Positions 1 through 8,490 of a stretch of 33,243 nucleotides of DNA are shown in pieces. The position numbers and the translations under genes were made by a program. Within the stretch, counting starts at the first letter, position 1; each line of letters starts with the position of its first letter. This DNA is from Comamonadaceae bacterium (GTDB lineage: Bacteria > Pseudomonadota > Gammaproteobacteria > Burkholderiales > Burkholderiaceae_C): the NCBI GenBank assembly GCA_027488215.1, contig JAIYCB010000040.1, forward strand, positions 1 to 33,243, written 5' to 3'. The notes beneath the pieces are model-generated. The model was not told the origin of the DNA. It made no database searches and was given only the letters and a program-made list of their open reading frames with translations.

Positions 1-78
1 AAACAGCGCTTCATCGAAATAAGTGGAAACTGGTAGTTGGCTTGCGGCCTGCTGCAGTTGAAGACTTAAATCAGACAT
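1..78 (-). CDS. N-terminus of a divergent gene, possibly a Rieske-type ring-hydroxylating oxygenase (partial)
   Basis: An open frame runs leftwards out of the window from an ATG on the minus strand at 78-76 and gives 26 residues beginning MSDLSLQLQQAASQLPVSTY. No stop is met before the window edge. From memory, Comamonadaceae genomes often carry a Rieske 2Fe-2S ring-hydroxylating oxygenase alpha subunit divergent from xseB with a start like this. No Rieske motif (CxH...CxxH) lies inside the visible part, so the product is only a suggestion. It is head-to-head with the xseB operon, so the 268 bp between them must hold both promoters. Confidence 0.45.
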   Translation of the reverse strand, partial: MSDLSLQLQQAASQLPVSTYFDEALF

Positions 79-346
79 GGGTGACCTGACCTAGAGACTC
101 CCCCTATGAAGGGGCAGGGACAAAACGCGGAATTCCGAAGAAAGCTGCGCAAAAAAATGACAGGGATACCCCTGCCGATGAACCAAGATTCTAACTCGGG
201 GGGTGGCCCCGGCCGTGAGCTGGTTCACAAGCCATGCAAAAATCAGGGTTTGCCCGCCCATGACCGTCTTGTGGGATTGACGCTGCATGGTGTCAGTCTG
301 CACAAGGCTTAAGGCCTAAAATCTGGTTTTTTCCTCGGAATACCCC
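79..346. promoter_or_regulatory. Divergent intergenic region upstream of xseB
   Basis: This 268-bp gap separates the leftward gene from xseB. Short overlapping frames on both strands here (91-303 minus, 106-312 plus) have low-complexity, non-family translations and I treat them as non-coding. A small hairpin, CCCCT-ATGA-AGGGG, lies at 101-114. A TAAAAT at 317-322 could be a -10 box for xseB, but no good -35 is seen at the right distance. The role as a double promoter region is inferred from gene orientation. Confidence 0.4.
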
Positions 347-601
347 ATGCCCAAGGCCGCCTTAACCGAATCAGCAGACACGACCGCCGCGCCTTTGCCC
401 GCCACCTACGAAGCGGCATTGACCGAGCTGGAGTCGCTGGTGGGGCAGTTGGAGTCGGGACAAATGCCTTTGGACCAGTTGCTCTCGGGCTACCAGCGTG
501 GCGCAGCTTTGCTGGCTTTTTGCCGCGACAAACTCAAAGCCGTGGAAGACCAGATCCAGGTGCTGGATGGCGGTCAAATCAAACCTTGGAGCGGTGCATG
601 A
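347..601 (+). CDS. xseB: Exodeoxyribonuclease VII small subunit
   Basis: This 84-residue protein matches the small subunit of exonuclease VII, which with XseA degrades single-stranded DNA in the cytoplasm. The family signature is visible from about residue 20: [27 protein letters not shown], followed by a helix ending in the [10 protein letters not shown] segment, typical of the short two-helix XseB fold. Length is normal for the family (about 60-85). The stop overlaps the start of ispA by four bases (ATGA at 598-601), so translation is probably coupled. The xseB-ispA-dxs order is widespread in proteobacteria, which supports the call. The catalytic subunit XseA is not in the window. Confidence 0.93.
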   Translation: MPKAALTESADTTAAPLPATYEAALTELESLVGQLESGQMPLDQLLSGYQRGAALLAFCRDKLKAVEDQIQVLDGGQIKPWSGA

Positions 602-1503
602 GTGCTTTTGAATTCAAAGCCTGGATGCTGCCGCGCCTGGCGCGCGTCGAGCAGGCTTTGTCTGAAGGCATTGCGGCCAATTCGCCTGCCGCTCTCGGGC
701 AGGCCATGCGCTATGCTGTGCTGGATGGTGGCAAGCGCTTGCGCCCCTTGCTGGTGCTGGCCACGGCTGAAGCGGTGGGCGATGCCCCGCAAAGTGCGGC
801 GGCCCTGAACGCGGCCTGTGCGATAGAGCTCATCCATGCCTATTCGCTGGTACACGACGACATGCCTTGCATGGACAACGACGTGTTGCGGCGCGGAAAA
901 CCCACGGTGCATGTGCAGTTTGGCGAAGCCCAGGCCTTGCTGGCGGGGGATGCTTTGCAAACCTTGGCCTTCGAGTTTTTGACTCCTGAGGGCAGCCAAG
1001 TGAGCGCTGGGGTGCAAGCCGCCTGCGTGGGCTTGCTGGCACGGGCCTCGGGTTACCAGGGCATGGCCGGGGGCCAGGCGATTGACCTGGCCAGCGTGGG
1101 CCAGCGCTTGAGCGAAAACCAGCTGCGCCAGATGCACCGCCTCAAAACCGGGGCCTTGCTCTTGTGCAGTGTGCAAATGGGTGCAGCCTGTGTGCCCGGC
1201 GTGCCCGCCCCGGTGCAGGCGGCCTTGGGTCGTTTTGGTCAGGCGCTGGGCCTGGCCTTTCAGGTGGTGGACGATGTCCTGGATGTGACGGCCGATTCGG
1301 CCACCCTGGGCAAAACTGCAGGCAAAGACGAAGCTGCCGATAAGCCTACCTATGTGGCCCTGATGGGCCTGGATGCGGCCAAGACCTATGCTGATGCGCT
1401 GGCCGTTGAAGCCGTGCAGGCGCTGACCGATACGGGCTTGCCCGAGTCCCGTTTGTCCGCTCTGCGCGCCTTGACCGCCATGGTGGTAGAAAGAAACAAC
1501 TGA
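598..1503 (+). CDS. ispA: Polyprenyl synthetase, farnesyl diphosphate synthase
   Basis: This enzyme condenses DMAPP/GPP with IPP to make farnesyl diphosphate for ubiquinone, undecaprenyl phosphate and other isoprenoids. The start at 598 was chosen because its ATG overlaps the xseB stop (ATGA); a longer open frame from 520 would run inside xseB. The 301-residue product has the family motifs: GGKRLRP at 44-50, the first aspartate-rich motif DDMPCMD at 87-93 with the bacterial four-residue insert, and the second aspartate-rich motif DDVLD at 225-229. Length matches E. coli IspA. It ends one base before the dxs ATG, so FPP synthase and the first MEP-pathway enzyme are made from one operon. Confidence 0.95.
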   Translation: MSAFEFKAWMLPRLARVEQALSEGIAANSPAALGQAMRYAVLDGGKRLRPLLVLATAEAVGDAPQSAAALNAACAIELIHAYSLVHDDMPCMDNDVLRRGKPTVHVQFGEAQALLAGDALQTLAFEFLTPEGSQVSAGVQAACVGLLARASGYQGMAGGQAIDLASVGQRLSENQLRQMHRLKTGALLLCSVQMGAACVPGVPAPVQAALGRFGQALGLAFQVVDDVLDVTADSATLGKTAGKDEAADKPTYVALMGLDAAKTYADALAVEAVQALTDTGLPESRLSALRALTAMVVERNN

Positions 1504-1504
1504 C

Positions 1505-3352
1505 ATGACCGATTTGCTCAAGAACATCGACCAGCCCGCCGATTTGCGACGCTTACAGCGCACCGAACTGCCGCGCCTGGCCGACGAATTGCGCCAGTGC
1601 GTACTGGACAACGTGTCCAAAACCGGCGGGCACCTGAGCTCGAACCTGGGCACGGTGGAGCTGACGGTGGCTTTGCATTACGTCTTCAACACCCCAGAAG
1701 ACCGCATCGTCTGGGACGTGGGCCACCAGACCTATCCGCACAAAATCCTCACCGGTCGTCGTGACCGCATGCCCACGCTGCGCCAACTCGGTGGTCTGTC
1801 GGGCTTTCCGCGACGCGATGAGAGTGAATACGACACCTTTGGCACAGCCCATTCGTCCACCAGCATTTCGGCCGCGCTGGGGATGGCTGTGGCTGCACGC
1901 CAAAAAGGCGAGTCGCGCCACTCGATCGCGGTGATCGGTGACGGCGCCATGACTGCTGGCATGGCCTTCGAAGCGCTGAACAACGCAGGCGTGGAAGAGT
2001 GCAAGCTGTTGGTGATCCTGAACGACAACGACATGTCGATCAGCCCGCCCGTGGGCGCGCTCAACCGCTATCTGGCGCAACTGATGAGCGGGCGTTTTTA
2101 TTCCGCTGCCAAAGCCGGTGCCAAGAATGTGCTGAAAAATGCGCCCCCGCTGTTCGAGCTGGCCAAGCGCCTGGAAGAGCATGCCAAAGGCATGGTGGTG
2201 CCTGCCACACTGTTCGAAAAATTCGGCTTCAACTACATCGGCCCCATCGACGGGCACGATCTGGAGTCTCTGATCCCGACGCTGGAAAACATCAAGCACC
2301 TGGACGGCCCGCAGTTTTTGCATGTGGTGACCAAAAAAGGCCAGGGCTATGAAAAGGCCGAAGCCGACCCGGTGGCCTACCACGGGCCCGGCAAGTTCGA
2401 CCCCAGTGTGGGCTTGGTGCCCGCGGCCACGCCCCCCAAAACCACCTTCACCCAGGTGTTTGGCCAGTGGCTGTGCGACATGGCCGAGAAAGACATGCGT
2501 TTGGTGGGCATCACCCCTGCCATGCGCGAAGGCTCGGGCATGGTGGAGTTTCACCATCGCTTTCCCAAGCGCTACTACGATGTGGGCATTGCCGAGCAGC
2601 ACGCCGTGACCTTTGCCGCGGGCATGGCCTGCGAAGGCCTCAAGCCGGTGGTCGCGATTTATTCCACCTTTTTGCAGCGCGGCTACGACCAGCTCATCCA
2701 TGATGTGGCGTTGCAAAACCTGCCGGTGGTGTTCGCGCTGGACCGTGCAGGCCTGGTGGGGGCCGATGGGGCCACCCACGCCGGGGCTTACGACATTGCC
2801 TACATCCGCTGCATCCCCAACATGAGTCTGGCCTGCCCAGCCGACGAGCGCGAATGCCGCCAGCTGCTGAGCACGGCTTACGCCCAAAACCACCCGGTGG
2901 CGGTGCGTTACCCCCGCGGCGCGGGCGTGGGTGCGGTGCCAGGTCGTGACTTGGATACTTTGCCCTTTGGCAAAGCTGAAGTGCGCCGCCAGGGCGAAAA
3001 ACTGGCCATTCTGGCCTTTGGCACCTTGCTGGCCCCGGCTTTGCAAGCAGCTGAAAAGCTCAATGCCACGGTGGTCAACATGCGCTGGGTCAAGCCGCTG
3101 GATGTGGAATTGCTGGCGCAAATTGCCAACAGCCACGAGTGGCTGGTCACGGTGGAGGAGGGTTGCATCATGGGCGGCGCGGGCAGCGCGGTGGCTGAGG
3201 CTTTGCAGCAGTTGAACCTGCAGCGTTCGGTGCTGCACCTTGGCTTGCCAGACGAGTTCATTGAACATGGCGACCCTGCCAAGTTGTTGGCCTTGCAGGG
3301 GCTGGATGCGACGGGCATCGAGGCGTCGATTCGACAGCGTTGGGGTCTTTGA
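1505..3352 (+). CDS. dxs: 1-deoxy-D-xylulose-5-phosphate synthase
   Basis: This thiamine-diphosphate enzyme condenses pyruvate and glyceraldehyde 3-phosphate to DXP, the entry step of the MEP isoprenoid pathway. The 615-residue product has the expected layout: the N-terminal ThDP-binding domain with [10 protein letters not shown] near 41-50, the GDGAMTAG motif at 145-152 and NDNDMSIS at 173-180; the central pyrimidine domain with [15 protein letters not shown]; and a C-terminal transketolase-like domain ending in [11 protein letters not shown]. Length is normal (about 615-640). The ATG follows the ispA stop by one base, indicating an operon. A 571-residue open frame on the opposite strand is a high-GC shadow. 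Confidence 0.97.
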   Translation: MTDLLKNIDQPADLRRLQRTELPRLADELRQCVLDNVSKTGGHLSSNLGTVELTVALHYVFNTPEDRIVWDVGHQTYPHKILTGRRDRMPTLRQLGGLSGFPRRDESEYDTFGTAHSSTSISAALGMAVAARQKGESRHSIAVIGDGAMTAGMAFEALNNAGVEECKLLVILNDNDMSISPPVGALNRYLAQLMSGRFYSAAKAGAKNVLKNAPPLFELAKRLEEHAKGMVVPATLFEKFGFNYIGPIDGHDLESLIPTLENIKHLDGPQFLHVVTKKGQGYEKAEADPVAYHGPGKFDPSVGLVPAATPPKTTFTQVFGQWLCDMAEKDMRLVGITPAMREGSGMVEFHHRFPKRYYDVGIAEQHAVTFAAGMACEGLKPVVAIYSTFLQRGYDQLIHDVALQNLPVVFALDRAGLVGADGATHAGAYDIAYIRCIPNMSLACPADERECRQLLSTAYAQNHPVAVRYPRGAGVGAVPGRDLDTLPFGKAEVRRQGEKLAILAFGTLLAPALQAAEKLNATVVNMRWVKPLDVELLAQIANSHEWLVTVEEGCIMGGAGSAVAEALQQLNLQRSVLHLGLPDEFIEHGDPAKLLALQGLDATGIEASIRQRWGL

Positions 3353-3468
3353 ACGGTTTTCAGTGGGTTTTGAAATGCCTTCACGAAATTGTCGTTATTG
3401 AGAAAGCCTTTTCAATTTAATGATTTAAAAAAGGGTAAACCCCCACGGTTTTGGGCTGGTTCGCTTTC

Positions 3469-3494
3469 TACAATACGCCCTGCTTGATCAAGCA
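3469..3494 (+). promoter_or_regulatory. Candidate promoter with 14-bp palindrome upstream of the TRAP binding protein
   Basis: In the 186-bp gap after dxs, TACAAT at 3469-3474 is a good -10 candidate. About seven bases downstream, where transcription would start, lies a perfect 14-bp palindrome TGCTTGATCAAGCA at 3481-3494. No convincing -35 is present at 16-18 bp. The palindrome could be an operator or a small 5'-UTR hairpin. The position relative to the -10 box is seen in the sequence; the function is inference. Confidence 0.4.
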
Positions 3495-3538
3495 AACCCC
3501 GTCAGTGGGTTTCAGTATTTTTCACAAGGAGTTCCCTC

Positions 3539-4618
3539 ATGGATCGTCGTTCCATCATTAAAAACGCCGGTATTGCCGGCGTTTTGGCTGCCGGTGCTGC
3601 ACCCGCTGTTCACGCCCAGGCGGCCATCCGCTGGCGCCTTGCCTCCAGCTTTCCCAAAGCCTTGGACACCATTTTTGGCGCAGCCGAAGTGTTTGCTGAA
3701 AAGGTCAATGCCATGTCGGGCGGCAAGTTTGTCGTCACCGTGCATGCTGCTGGCGAATTGATGCCTGCTTTTGGTGTGGTGGATGGTGTGCAGCAAGGCA
3801 CTGTGGAAGCTGCTCACACAGCCCCTTACTACTTCTTTGGCAAGGACGACGCTTTTGCCCTGGGCACGGCCATTCCTTTTGGCCTGAACAGCCGCCAGCT
3901 CACCTCCTGGTTCTATGACGGCAACGGCATGAAGCTGTTCCGCGAGTTCTACGACAAGTACAACATCGTGAACTTCCCCGGCGGCAACACGGGCGCCCAA
4001 ATGGGCGGCTGGTACCGCAAGGAAATCAAGACCATGGCGGACATCAAGGGCTTGAAATTCCGCGTGGGTGGTTTCGCAGGCAAGGTGTTGACCCGCATGG
4101 GCGCTGTGCCTCAGAACATTCCTGGCGGCGAGATTTACCAGGCTCTCGAAAAAGGCACCATCGACGCTGTGGAGTGGGTGGGTCCTTACGACGATGAGAA
4201 GCTGGGCTTCCAAAAAGTGGCCAAGAACTACTACTACCCAGGCTTCTGGGAAGGCGGCGCACAGCTGGACTTCTACATCAACAAGACCGCTTTCAACGCT
4301 TTGTCCAAGGAAAACCAGGCCATCGTTGAATCCGCTGCTTCTTACGCACACACCGAAATGCAAGCGCGTTATGACAACCGCAACCCTGCTGCGCTCAAGC
4401 GCTTGGTGGCCGGTGGTGTCAAGCTCTTGCCTTTCCCCAAGGTGGTGATGGACGAGGCTTTCAAGCAGTCCATGGCCCTGTACGAAGAGCTGCGCCAGTC
4501 CAACCCGAATTGGAAGAAGATTTACGACGACTACTCGGCTTTCCGCAAGGATCAAAACCAGTGGTTCCGTTTCACCGAAGCCACGTTCGATCGCTACATG
4601 CAATCGGCCAAGCTGTAA
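3539..4618 (+). CDS. dctP: TRAP transporter substrate-binding protein (DctP family)
   Basis: The 359-residue product is a periplasmic receptor for a TRAP transporter, which imports organic acids using an ion gradient. It starts with a Tat-like signal peptide (RRSIIK near residue 3, then a small hydrophobic stretch ending VHAQA). The mature part begins IRWRLASSFPKALDTIFGAAE, typical of DctP receptors of the 'mannitol/chloroaromatic' subgroup, and contains GGEIYQALEKGTIDAVEWVGPYDD, a conserved region lining the ligand site. The ATG is preceded by AAGGAG at 3526-3531. It has its own terminator, and the membrane subunits dctQ and dctM lie 1.3 kb downstream beyond a regulator. The ligand cannot be told from sequence. 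Confidence 0.92.
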   Translation: MDRRSIIKNAGIAGVLAAGAAPAVHAQAAIRWRLASSFPKALDTIFGAAEVFAEKVNAMSGGKFVVTVHAAGELMPAFGVVDGVQQGTVEAAHTAPYYFFGKDDAFALGTAIPFGLNSRQLTSWFYDGNGMKLFREFYDKYNIVNFPGGNTGAQMGGWYRKEIKTMADIKGLKFRVGGFAGKVLTRMGAVPQNIPGGEIYQALEKGTIDAVEWVGPYDDEKLGFQKVAKNYYYPGFWEGGAQLDFYINKTAFNALSKENQAIVESAASYAHTEMQARYDNRNPAALKRLVAGGVKLLPFPKVVMDEAFKQSMALYEELRQSNPNWKKIYDDYSAFRKDQNQWFRFTEATFDRYMQSAKL

Positions 4619-4639
4619 TCTGCGGGCATGCGTGCATGG

Positions 4640-4664
4640 AAAAAGGCCCTTCGGGGCCTTTTTT
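4640..4664 (+). terminator. Rho-independent terminator after dctP
   Basis: AAAAGGCCC (4641-4649), a TTCG tetraloop and GGGCCTTTT (4654-4662) form a perfect 9-bp stem followed by more T residues. It sits 22 bp after the dctP stop, so dctP is probably a separate transcript from the regulator and dctQM. The longer open frame of the next gene would begin inside this hairpin, which argues for the later start at 4710. Confidence 0.88.
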
Positions 4665-4694
4665 CATGAAATTCCCCAATTGGCCGTGTCGTCG

Positions 4695-4707
4695 TGCAAA
4701 CTCGTCA
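4695..4707 (+). promoter_or_regulatory. Motif TGCAAACTCGT shared with the tupB upstream region
   Basis: TGCAAACTCGTCA lies three to fifteen bases before the regulator ATG. A near-identical string TGCAAACTTGTTCA lies 58 bp before tupB at 8420-8433; the first 11 positions differ at only one base. A short string shared by a ModE/PBP-like regulator and a tungstate importer could be its binding site (autoregulation plus tup control). With only two copies and no symmetry this is tentative. Confidence 0.3.
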
Positions 4708-4709
4708 CC

Positions 4710-5834
4710 ATGCAACACATCGAGCTTTCTTACGAATGGACATCACAAAGCGCTGAGCGGGTGCGCAACCGCCAAAGTCCACTGCGCAACCCGCTCATGG
4801 ACTTGCTGCAGGCCGTTCGCGATACCGGCTCCATCGGCGGGGCTGCCAAGGCCATGGGCTTGTCCTACCGCCATGTCTGGGGTCAGCTCAAGCGTTGGGA
4901 GGACAGCCTGGGCCAATCCCTGATTCTGTGGGAAAAGGGGCAGGCGGCCAGACTCACGGGTTTTGCCGACAAGTTGCTCTGGGCCGAGCGTCAGGCGCAG
5001 GCGCGGTTATTGCCTCAAATCAGTGCGCTGCATGCCGACCTGGAAAAAACATTTGCGGTGGCGTTTGACCCTGCGCACCTGGCCCTGCCGGTCTTTGCCA
5101 GCCATGATGCGGCCATGGACTTGCTGCGCGAAGAGGCAGCATCCAGGGCGTTGCATCTGGACCTGCGTTTTTGCGGCAGCGTGGACGCCATTCGCGCCCT
5201 GAATGAGGGGCGGTGCCATGTGGCGGGCTTCCATGCTCCTTGGCAACCGGATGCCCAGTCGCTGGTCGCCCGCACTTACAAGCCCCTGCTCAAAACGGGG
5301 CAGCACAAATTGATTGGTTTTGCCAAGCGTACGCAGGGGCTGATGGTGGCCAAGGGCAACCCTTTGGGTTTGCGGGATTGGGCCGACCTGTGCCAAGCGG
5401 ACGTGCGCTTTGTCAACCGCAGCCCCGGTACTGGAACCCGCCTGCTGTTGGATCAAAGTTTGCAGGAGCGAGGTCTCTTACCCGCATCGGTGAATGGCTA
5501 TGCGCATGAAGAGAACTCGCATGCGGCAGTCGCAGCCTGCATTGCGGCTGGGCAGGCCGATGTTGGATTGGGCATTGCCCATGCAGCCCATGGGCATGGC
5601 CTGGACTTTGTCCCGCTGTCAGAGGAGTTTTATTGGCTGGTGTGCTTGGCTTCGGCGCTGGACAGTGCGCCGGTCCTGCAATTGAGGCAGTTGTTGGGCA
5701 GTGCTGGTTGGCGGGCCAGCTTGCATACTCTGCAGGGCTACAGCCCTGTCGATCAAGCCGGTCAGGTCCAGTCTTTGCGCAGCATGCTGCCCTGGTGGCG
5801 ATTTCGAACCGAGCAGCACAAGCCATCGATTTGA
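4710..5834 (+). CDS. Transcriptional regulator: ModE-like HTH fused to a PBP-like domain
   Basis: The 374-residue protein has a LysR/ModE-type winged helix-turn-helix at about 30-90 (LLQAVRDTGSIGGAAKAMG, LSYRHVWGQL, then LTGFADKLL), resembling the DNA-binding domain of the molybdate regulator ModE. The remainder is a periplasmic-binding-protein-like ligand domain of the PF12727 type, recognisable from RSPGTGTRLLLDQSL and HAAVAACIAAGQADVGLGI. Proteins of this architecture are often found near molybdate or tungstate transport and cofactor genes, and tupBCA lies 2.7 kb downstream, so oxyanion sensing is a reasonable guess. It sits between the TRAP receptor and the TRAP membrane genes, so it could instead control those. 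Start 4710 was preferred over 4632, which lies in the upstream terminator. Confidence 0.8.
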   Translation: MQHIELSYEWTSQSAERVRNRQSPLRNPLMDLLQAVRDTGSIGGAAKAMGLSYRHVWGQLKRWEDSLGQSLILWEKGQAARLTGFADKLLWAERQAQARLLPQISALHADLEKTFAVAFDPAHLALPVFASHDAAMDLLREEAASRALHLDLRFCGSVDAIRALNEGRCHVAGFHAPWQPDAQSLVARTYKPLLKTGQHKLIGFAKRTQGLMVAKGNPLGLRDWADLCQADVRFVNRSPGTGTRLLLDQSLQERGLLPASVNGYAHEENSHAAVAACIAAGQADVGLGIAHAAHGHGLDFVPLSEEFYWLVCLASALDSAPVLQLRQLLGSAGWRASLHTLQGYSPVDQAGQVQSLRSMLPWWRFRTEQHKPSI

Positions 5835-5906
5835 TGAACATCTTGGGAGAGGTTTGAAGGGGATTCAAACCGGGCACCAAAAATATCATGCCGACATTTT
5901 GAGGTA

Positions 5907-5939
5907 TTGGCCTGAATCAGGCCAACAGAGTCTTACAAT
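5907..5939 (+). promoter_or_regulatory. 19-bp palindrome and -10 box upstream of dctQM
   Basis: TTGGCCTGAATCAGGCCAA at 5907-5925 is a perfect palindrome with a single central base. Eight bases downstream is TACAAT (5934-5939), a good -10 box, and the dctQ ATG follows at 5964 with AGGAGG just upstream. The palindrome therefore covers the -35 zone and is well placed to act as an operator for the TRAP membrane genes. A REP-like hairpin is an alternative, but the position over the promoter favours regulation. The cognate regulator is unknown; the adjacent ModE/PBP-like protein is one candidate. Confidence 0.55.
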
Positions 5940-5963
5940 CGCGCCAGTTTTGCAGGAGGACGC

Positions 5964-6563
5964 ATGTCTTTTTTATTGAATATTTCACGCGGCATCGACC
6001 GTTTGAACCAGTCGGTGGGCCTATTCACCACTTGGCTGATTTTGATTGTGACCGTCATCAGTGCGGGCAATGCCATTGTCCGCAAGGCGTTCAATATCAG
6101 CTCCAATGGCCTGCTGGAAATTCAGTGGTACCTGTTTGCAGGCGTGTTTTTGTTGGGGGCGGGCTATGGCTTTCTGAAAAACTCGCATGTGCGCATTGAC
6201 TTTGTGTCGGGCATGCTCAGTGCCCGTACCCGCAACTGGATCGATGTCGGCGGTATCTTGCTGGCCCTGTTTCCGTTTTGTTTCTTGTGCATTTATTTGT
6301 CTTGGCCTTTGTTTGTCCAGGCTTACAACACCGGTGAGATGTCCTCCAACGCGGGCGGCCTGATCCGCTGGCCTGTGTATGCCTTGGTACCCCTGGGTTT
6401 TGGCTTGCTCATGCTGCAAGGGGTGTCCGAGCTGATCAAGCGCTTGTCGTTTTTGACCGGATCTGGTGAAGACCCCTTGTCTTCTGAAGACACCATGTCA
6501 GACGAAGAAAAAGAAATGCGAGAACTTGAAAAAATTGCGCAGCAAGCGCAGGGAGCACGTTGA
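5964..6563 (+). CDS. dctQ: TRAP transporter small permease (DctQ family)
   Basis: The 199-residue product is the small membrane subunit of a TRAP transporter. It shows four hydrophobic segments (about residues 17-38, 53-72, 90-113 and 132-152) and the conserved start of the family, with LNQSVGLFTTWLILIVTVISAGNAIVRK and LEIQWYLFAGVFLLGAGYGFLKNSHVRIDF. The C-terminal 40 residues are charged and cytoplasmic. AGGAGG lies just before the ATG. Its TGA overlaps the dctM ATG (TGATG), so the two membrane subunits are translationally coupled. The receptor is most probably the dctP product encoded at 3539. Confidence 0.92.
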   Translation: MSFLLNISRGIDRLNQSVGLFTTWLILIVTVISAGNAIVRKAFNISSNGLLEIQWYLFAGVFLLGAGYGFLKNSHVRIDFVSGMLSARTRNWIDVGGILLALFPFCFLCIYLSWPLFVQAYNTGEMSSNAGGLIRWPVYALVPLGFGLLMLQGVSELIKRLSFLTGSGEDPLSSEDTMSDEEKEMRELEKIAQQAQGAR

Positions 6564-8362
6564 TGGAAGCGACTTTCTTGGCACAACATTTTGTGCCCAT
6601 CATGTTTGCCGGTTTGTTTGTGTTGCTGCTCACCGGTTTCCCTGTGGCCTTCGCCTTGGCCGCTTGCGGCCTGGGCTTTGGCTTCATAGGCATGGAGGCT
6701 GGCTTGTTTCCGCCCTCCTTGTTCCAAGCCCTGCCGCTGCGCATTTTCGGCATCATGCAAAACGACACTTTGCTGGCCATTCCGTTTTTCACCTTCATGG
6801 GAATTATCTTGCAAAAATCCGGCATGGCCGAAGATTTGCTGGAGACGGTAGGCCAGGTGTTTGGCCCCGTGCGAGGTGGCGTGGCGATTGCGGTGATTTT
6901 GGTGGGTGCCTTGCTGGCCGCCACCACCGGCGTGGTGGCCGCAGCCGTGATCTCCATGGGCTTGATCTCCTTGCCCATCATGTTGCGCTATGGTTACAGC
7001 CGTGTCATCGCCACTGGCACCATCACAGCATCGGGCACCTTGGCCCAAGCCATCCCGCCCTCCTTGGTTTTGATCGTGCTGGCCGACCAGCTGGGCCGTT
7101 CGGTGGGTGACATGTATGCCGGTGCTTTGCTTCCCGGACTGTTGCTGGTGGGGCTCTACGTTTTGTTCATTGTGGTGGTGGCGATTTTCAAACCTGCCAT
7201 GGTGCCTGCGCTGCCGGAAGAGGCCCGCATTTACCGTGAGGCCAATGGCAAATCGGGTCATGTGTCTTTGCTCTTGCTTTTGATTTTGTGTACGGTGGTG
7301 GGCTATGTCTGGTCTACCTTCCACGATGGCCTCATGACAGCCTGGCTCGAGCGCACCCTGCCTTCTCCCGATGACGAAATCGTGATCATGTCGATGACGG
7401 TGGCTTCGCTGGTGGCCTTGGCTTTGGCTATTGTGAACCGGCTCACGGGCTTGGGCTTGCTGTCACGCCTGGCCGAGCAAGTAACGTTCGTGCTGATGCC
7501 GCCCCTGATCCTGATCTTTTTGGTGCTGGGCACCATCTTTTTGGGTGTGGCTACACCCACAGAAGGTGGCGCCATGGGCGCTTTGGGCGCCCTGTTCCTG
7601 GCTTTGAGCAGAAAACGCCTGGACAAGAAATTGATGAACCAAGCGCTGGAAAACACGGCCAAGTTGGCGTCGTTTGTGCTGTTCATCCTGATCGGCTCCA
7701 CCGTTTTCAGTTTCACATTCAATGCGGCCGATGGCCACATCTGGGTGGAGCACCTGTTCTTGGACATGCCTGGTGGCGCGATCGGTTTCCTGATTGTGGT
7801 GAATATCCTGATCTTCATCTTGGGTTGTTTCATCGATTTCTTTGAGATCGCCTTCATCGTGATCCCGATCTTGGCACCGGTGGCCGAGAAGATCTTGCCG
7901 GGCATGGTGCCTGGCATGACGGCAGACCAGGCCATGATTTGGTTTGGGGTGATCGTGGCCATGAACCTTCAGACGTCGTTTTTGACGCCGCCTTTTGGTT
8001 TTGCCCTGTTCTATTTGCGCAGCGTGGCGCCCAAAAACGATTACAAGGACCGGATCTCGGGTGAAAACATCCCCGCGGTTAAAACGTCTGAAATCTACAA
8101 GGGCTCTATCGCCTACATTATTTTGCAGTTGATCATGGTGGCGACCATCATCGCCTTCCCTAACCTGGTCACAGGGGGTCTGAAGGAAGGCGTGAAGATT
8201 GACGCCGATGCCGCATTCGAGCAAATGCTCAACCAAGCAGGTGAGGACAGCGGCAAGGACGATGAAGTGAACTTGGACGACATGAAGCCTGCGGATGATG
8301 CCGCGGCCGAAGAGGACCCCGCCAAGGCCTTGGAAGCCGAGATGAAGGCGGGCAAGAAGTAA
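6563..8362 (+). CDS. dctM: TRAP transporter large permease (DctM family)
   Basis: The 599-residue product is the large ion-coupled transport subunit, with a dozen or more membrane segments. Typical family stretches are MQNDTLLAIPFFTFMGIILQKSGMAEDLLETV, GVVAAAVISMGLISLPIML, the ASGTLAQAIPPSLVLIVLADQ region, and FLTPPFGFALFYLRS near the end. It is longer than the common 425-residue DctM because of a mid-protein extension and a highly acidic, Ala-rich tail of about 45 residues; this long form is usual for the mannitol/chloroaromatic-type TRAP systems. ATG at 6563 is preferred over a TTG one codon earlier. A hairpin terminator follows. Confidence 0.93.
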   Translation: MEATFLAQHFVPIMFAGLFVLLLTGFPVAFALAACGLGFGFIGMEAGLFPPSLFQALPLRIFGIMQNDTLLAIPFFTFMGIILQKSGMAEDLLETVGQVFGPVRGGVAIAVILVGALLAATTGVVAAAVISMGLISLPIMLRYGYSRVIATGTITASGTLAQAIPPSLVLIVLADQLGRSVGDMYAGALLPGLLLVGLYVLFIVVVAIFKPAMVPALPEEARIYREANGKSGHVSLLLLLILCTVVGYVWSTFHDGLMTAWLERTLPSPDDEIVIMSMTVASLVALALAIVNRLTGLGLLSRLAEQVTFVLMPPLILIFLVLGTIFLGVATPTEGGAMGALGALFLALSRKRLDKKLMNQALENTAKLASFVLFILIGSTVFSFTFNAADGHIWVEHLFLDMPGGAIGFLIVVNILIFILGCFIDFFEIAFIVIPILAPVAEKILPGMVPGMTADQAMIWFGVIVAMNLQTSFLTPPFGFALFYLRSVAPKNDYKDRISGENIPAVKTSEIYKGSIAYIILQLIMVATIIAFPNLVTGGLKEGVKIDADAAFEQMLNQAGEDSGKDDEVNLDDMKPADDAAAEEDPAKALEAEMKAGKK

Positions 8363-8378
8363 TTGCTGCAGTCCCACG

Positions 8379-8404
8379 AAAAGCCCGGTTCGCCGGGCTT
8401 TTTT
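8379..8404 (+). terminator. Rho-independent terminator after dctM
   Basis: AAAAGCCCGG (8379-8388), a TTCG tetraloop and CCGGGCTTTT (8393-8402) make a 10-bp perfect stem with a T-run. It ends the dctQM transcript and separates it from tupB, which therefore needs its own promoter in the following 85 bp. Confidence 0.88.
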
Positions 8405-8416
8405 ATTGGCGTCGGC

Positions 8417-8436
8417 CTATGCAAACTTGTTCATAG
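8417..8436 (+). promoter_or_regulatory. Inverted repeat upstream of tupB containing the shared TGCAAACT motif
   Basis: CTATG (8417-8421) and CATAG (8432-8436) form a 5-bp inverted repeat with a 10-base spacer, enclosing the TGCAAACTTGT string that also precedes the regulator gene. It lies about 55 bp before the tupB start, where an operator for a ModE-like protein would be expected. It does not match the E. coli ModE consensus. The repeat and the shared string are visible; the role is inference. Confidence 0.35.
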
Positions 8437-8490
8437 TGGACACCCCTCATGCCTTTCTTGGGGCGGGTGCCGTAGCATCTTGAGCGTTGT

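Noticed and set aside
91..312. Two short overlapping frames (68-70 aa) before xseB
   Set aside because: They overlap each other on opposite strands, have no family resemblance and occupy a divergent promoter region.
1553..3268. 571-residue open frame antisense to dxs
   Set aside because: It lies opposite a strongly conserved dxs; the translation has no family resemblance and reflects high-GC third-position bias.
5007..5456. 149-residue minus-strand frame inside the ModE/PBP-like regulator gene
   Set aside because: The plus-strand regulator has conserved HTH and PBP motifs; the antisense frame does not.
6323..7324. 333-residue open frame antisense to dctQM, His/Gln-rich
   Set aside because: The composition is typical of a reverse-frame translation of a hydrophobic membrane protein, and dctQM is clear on the other strand.
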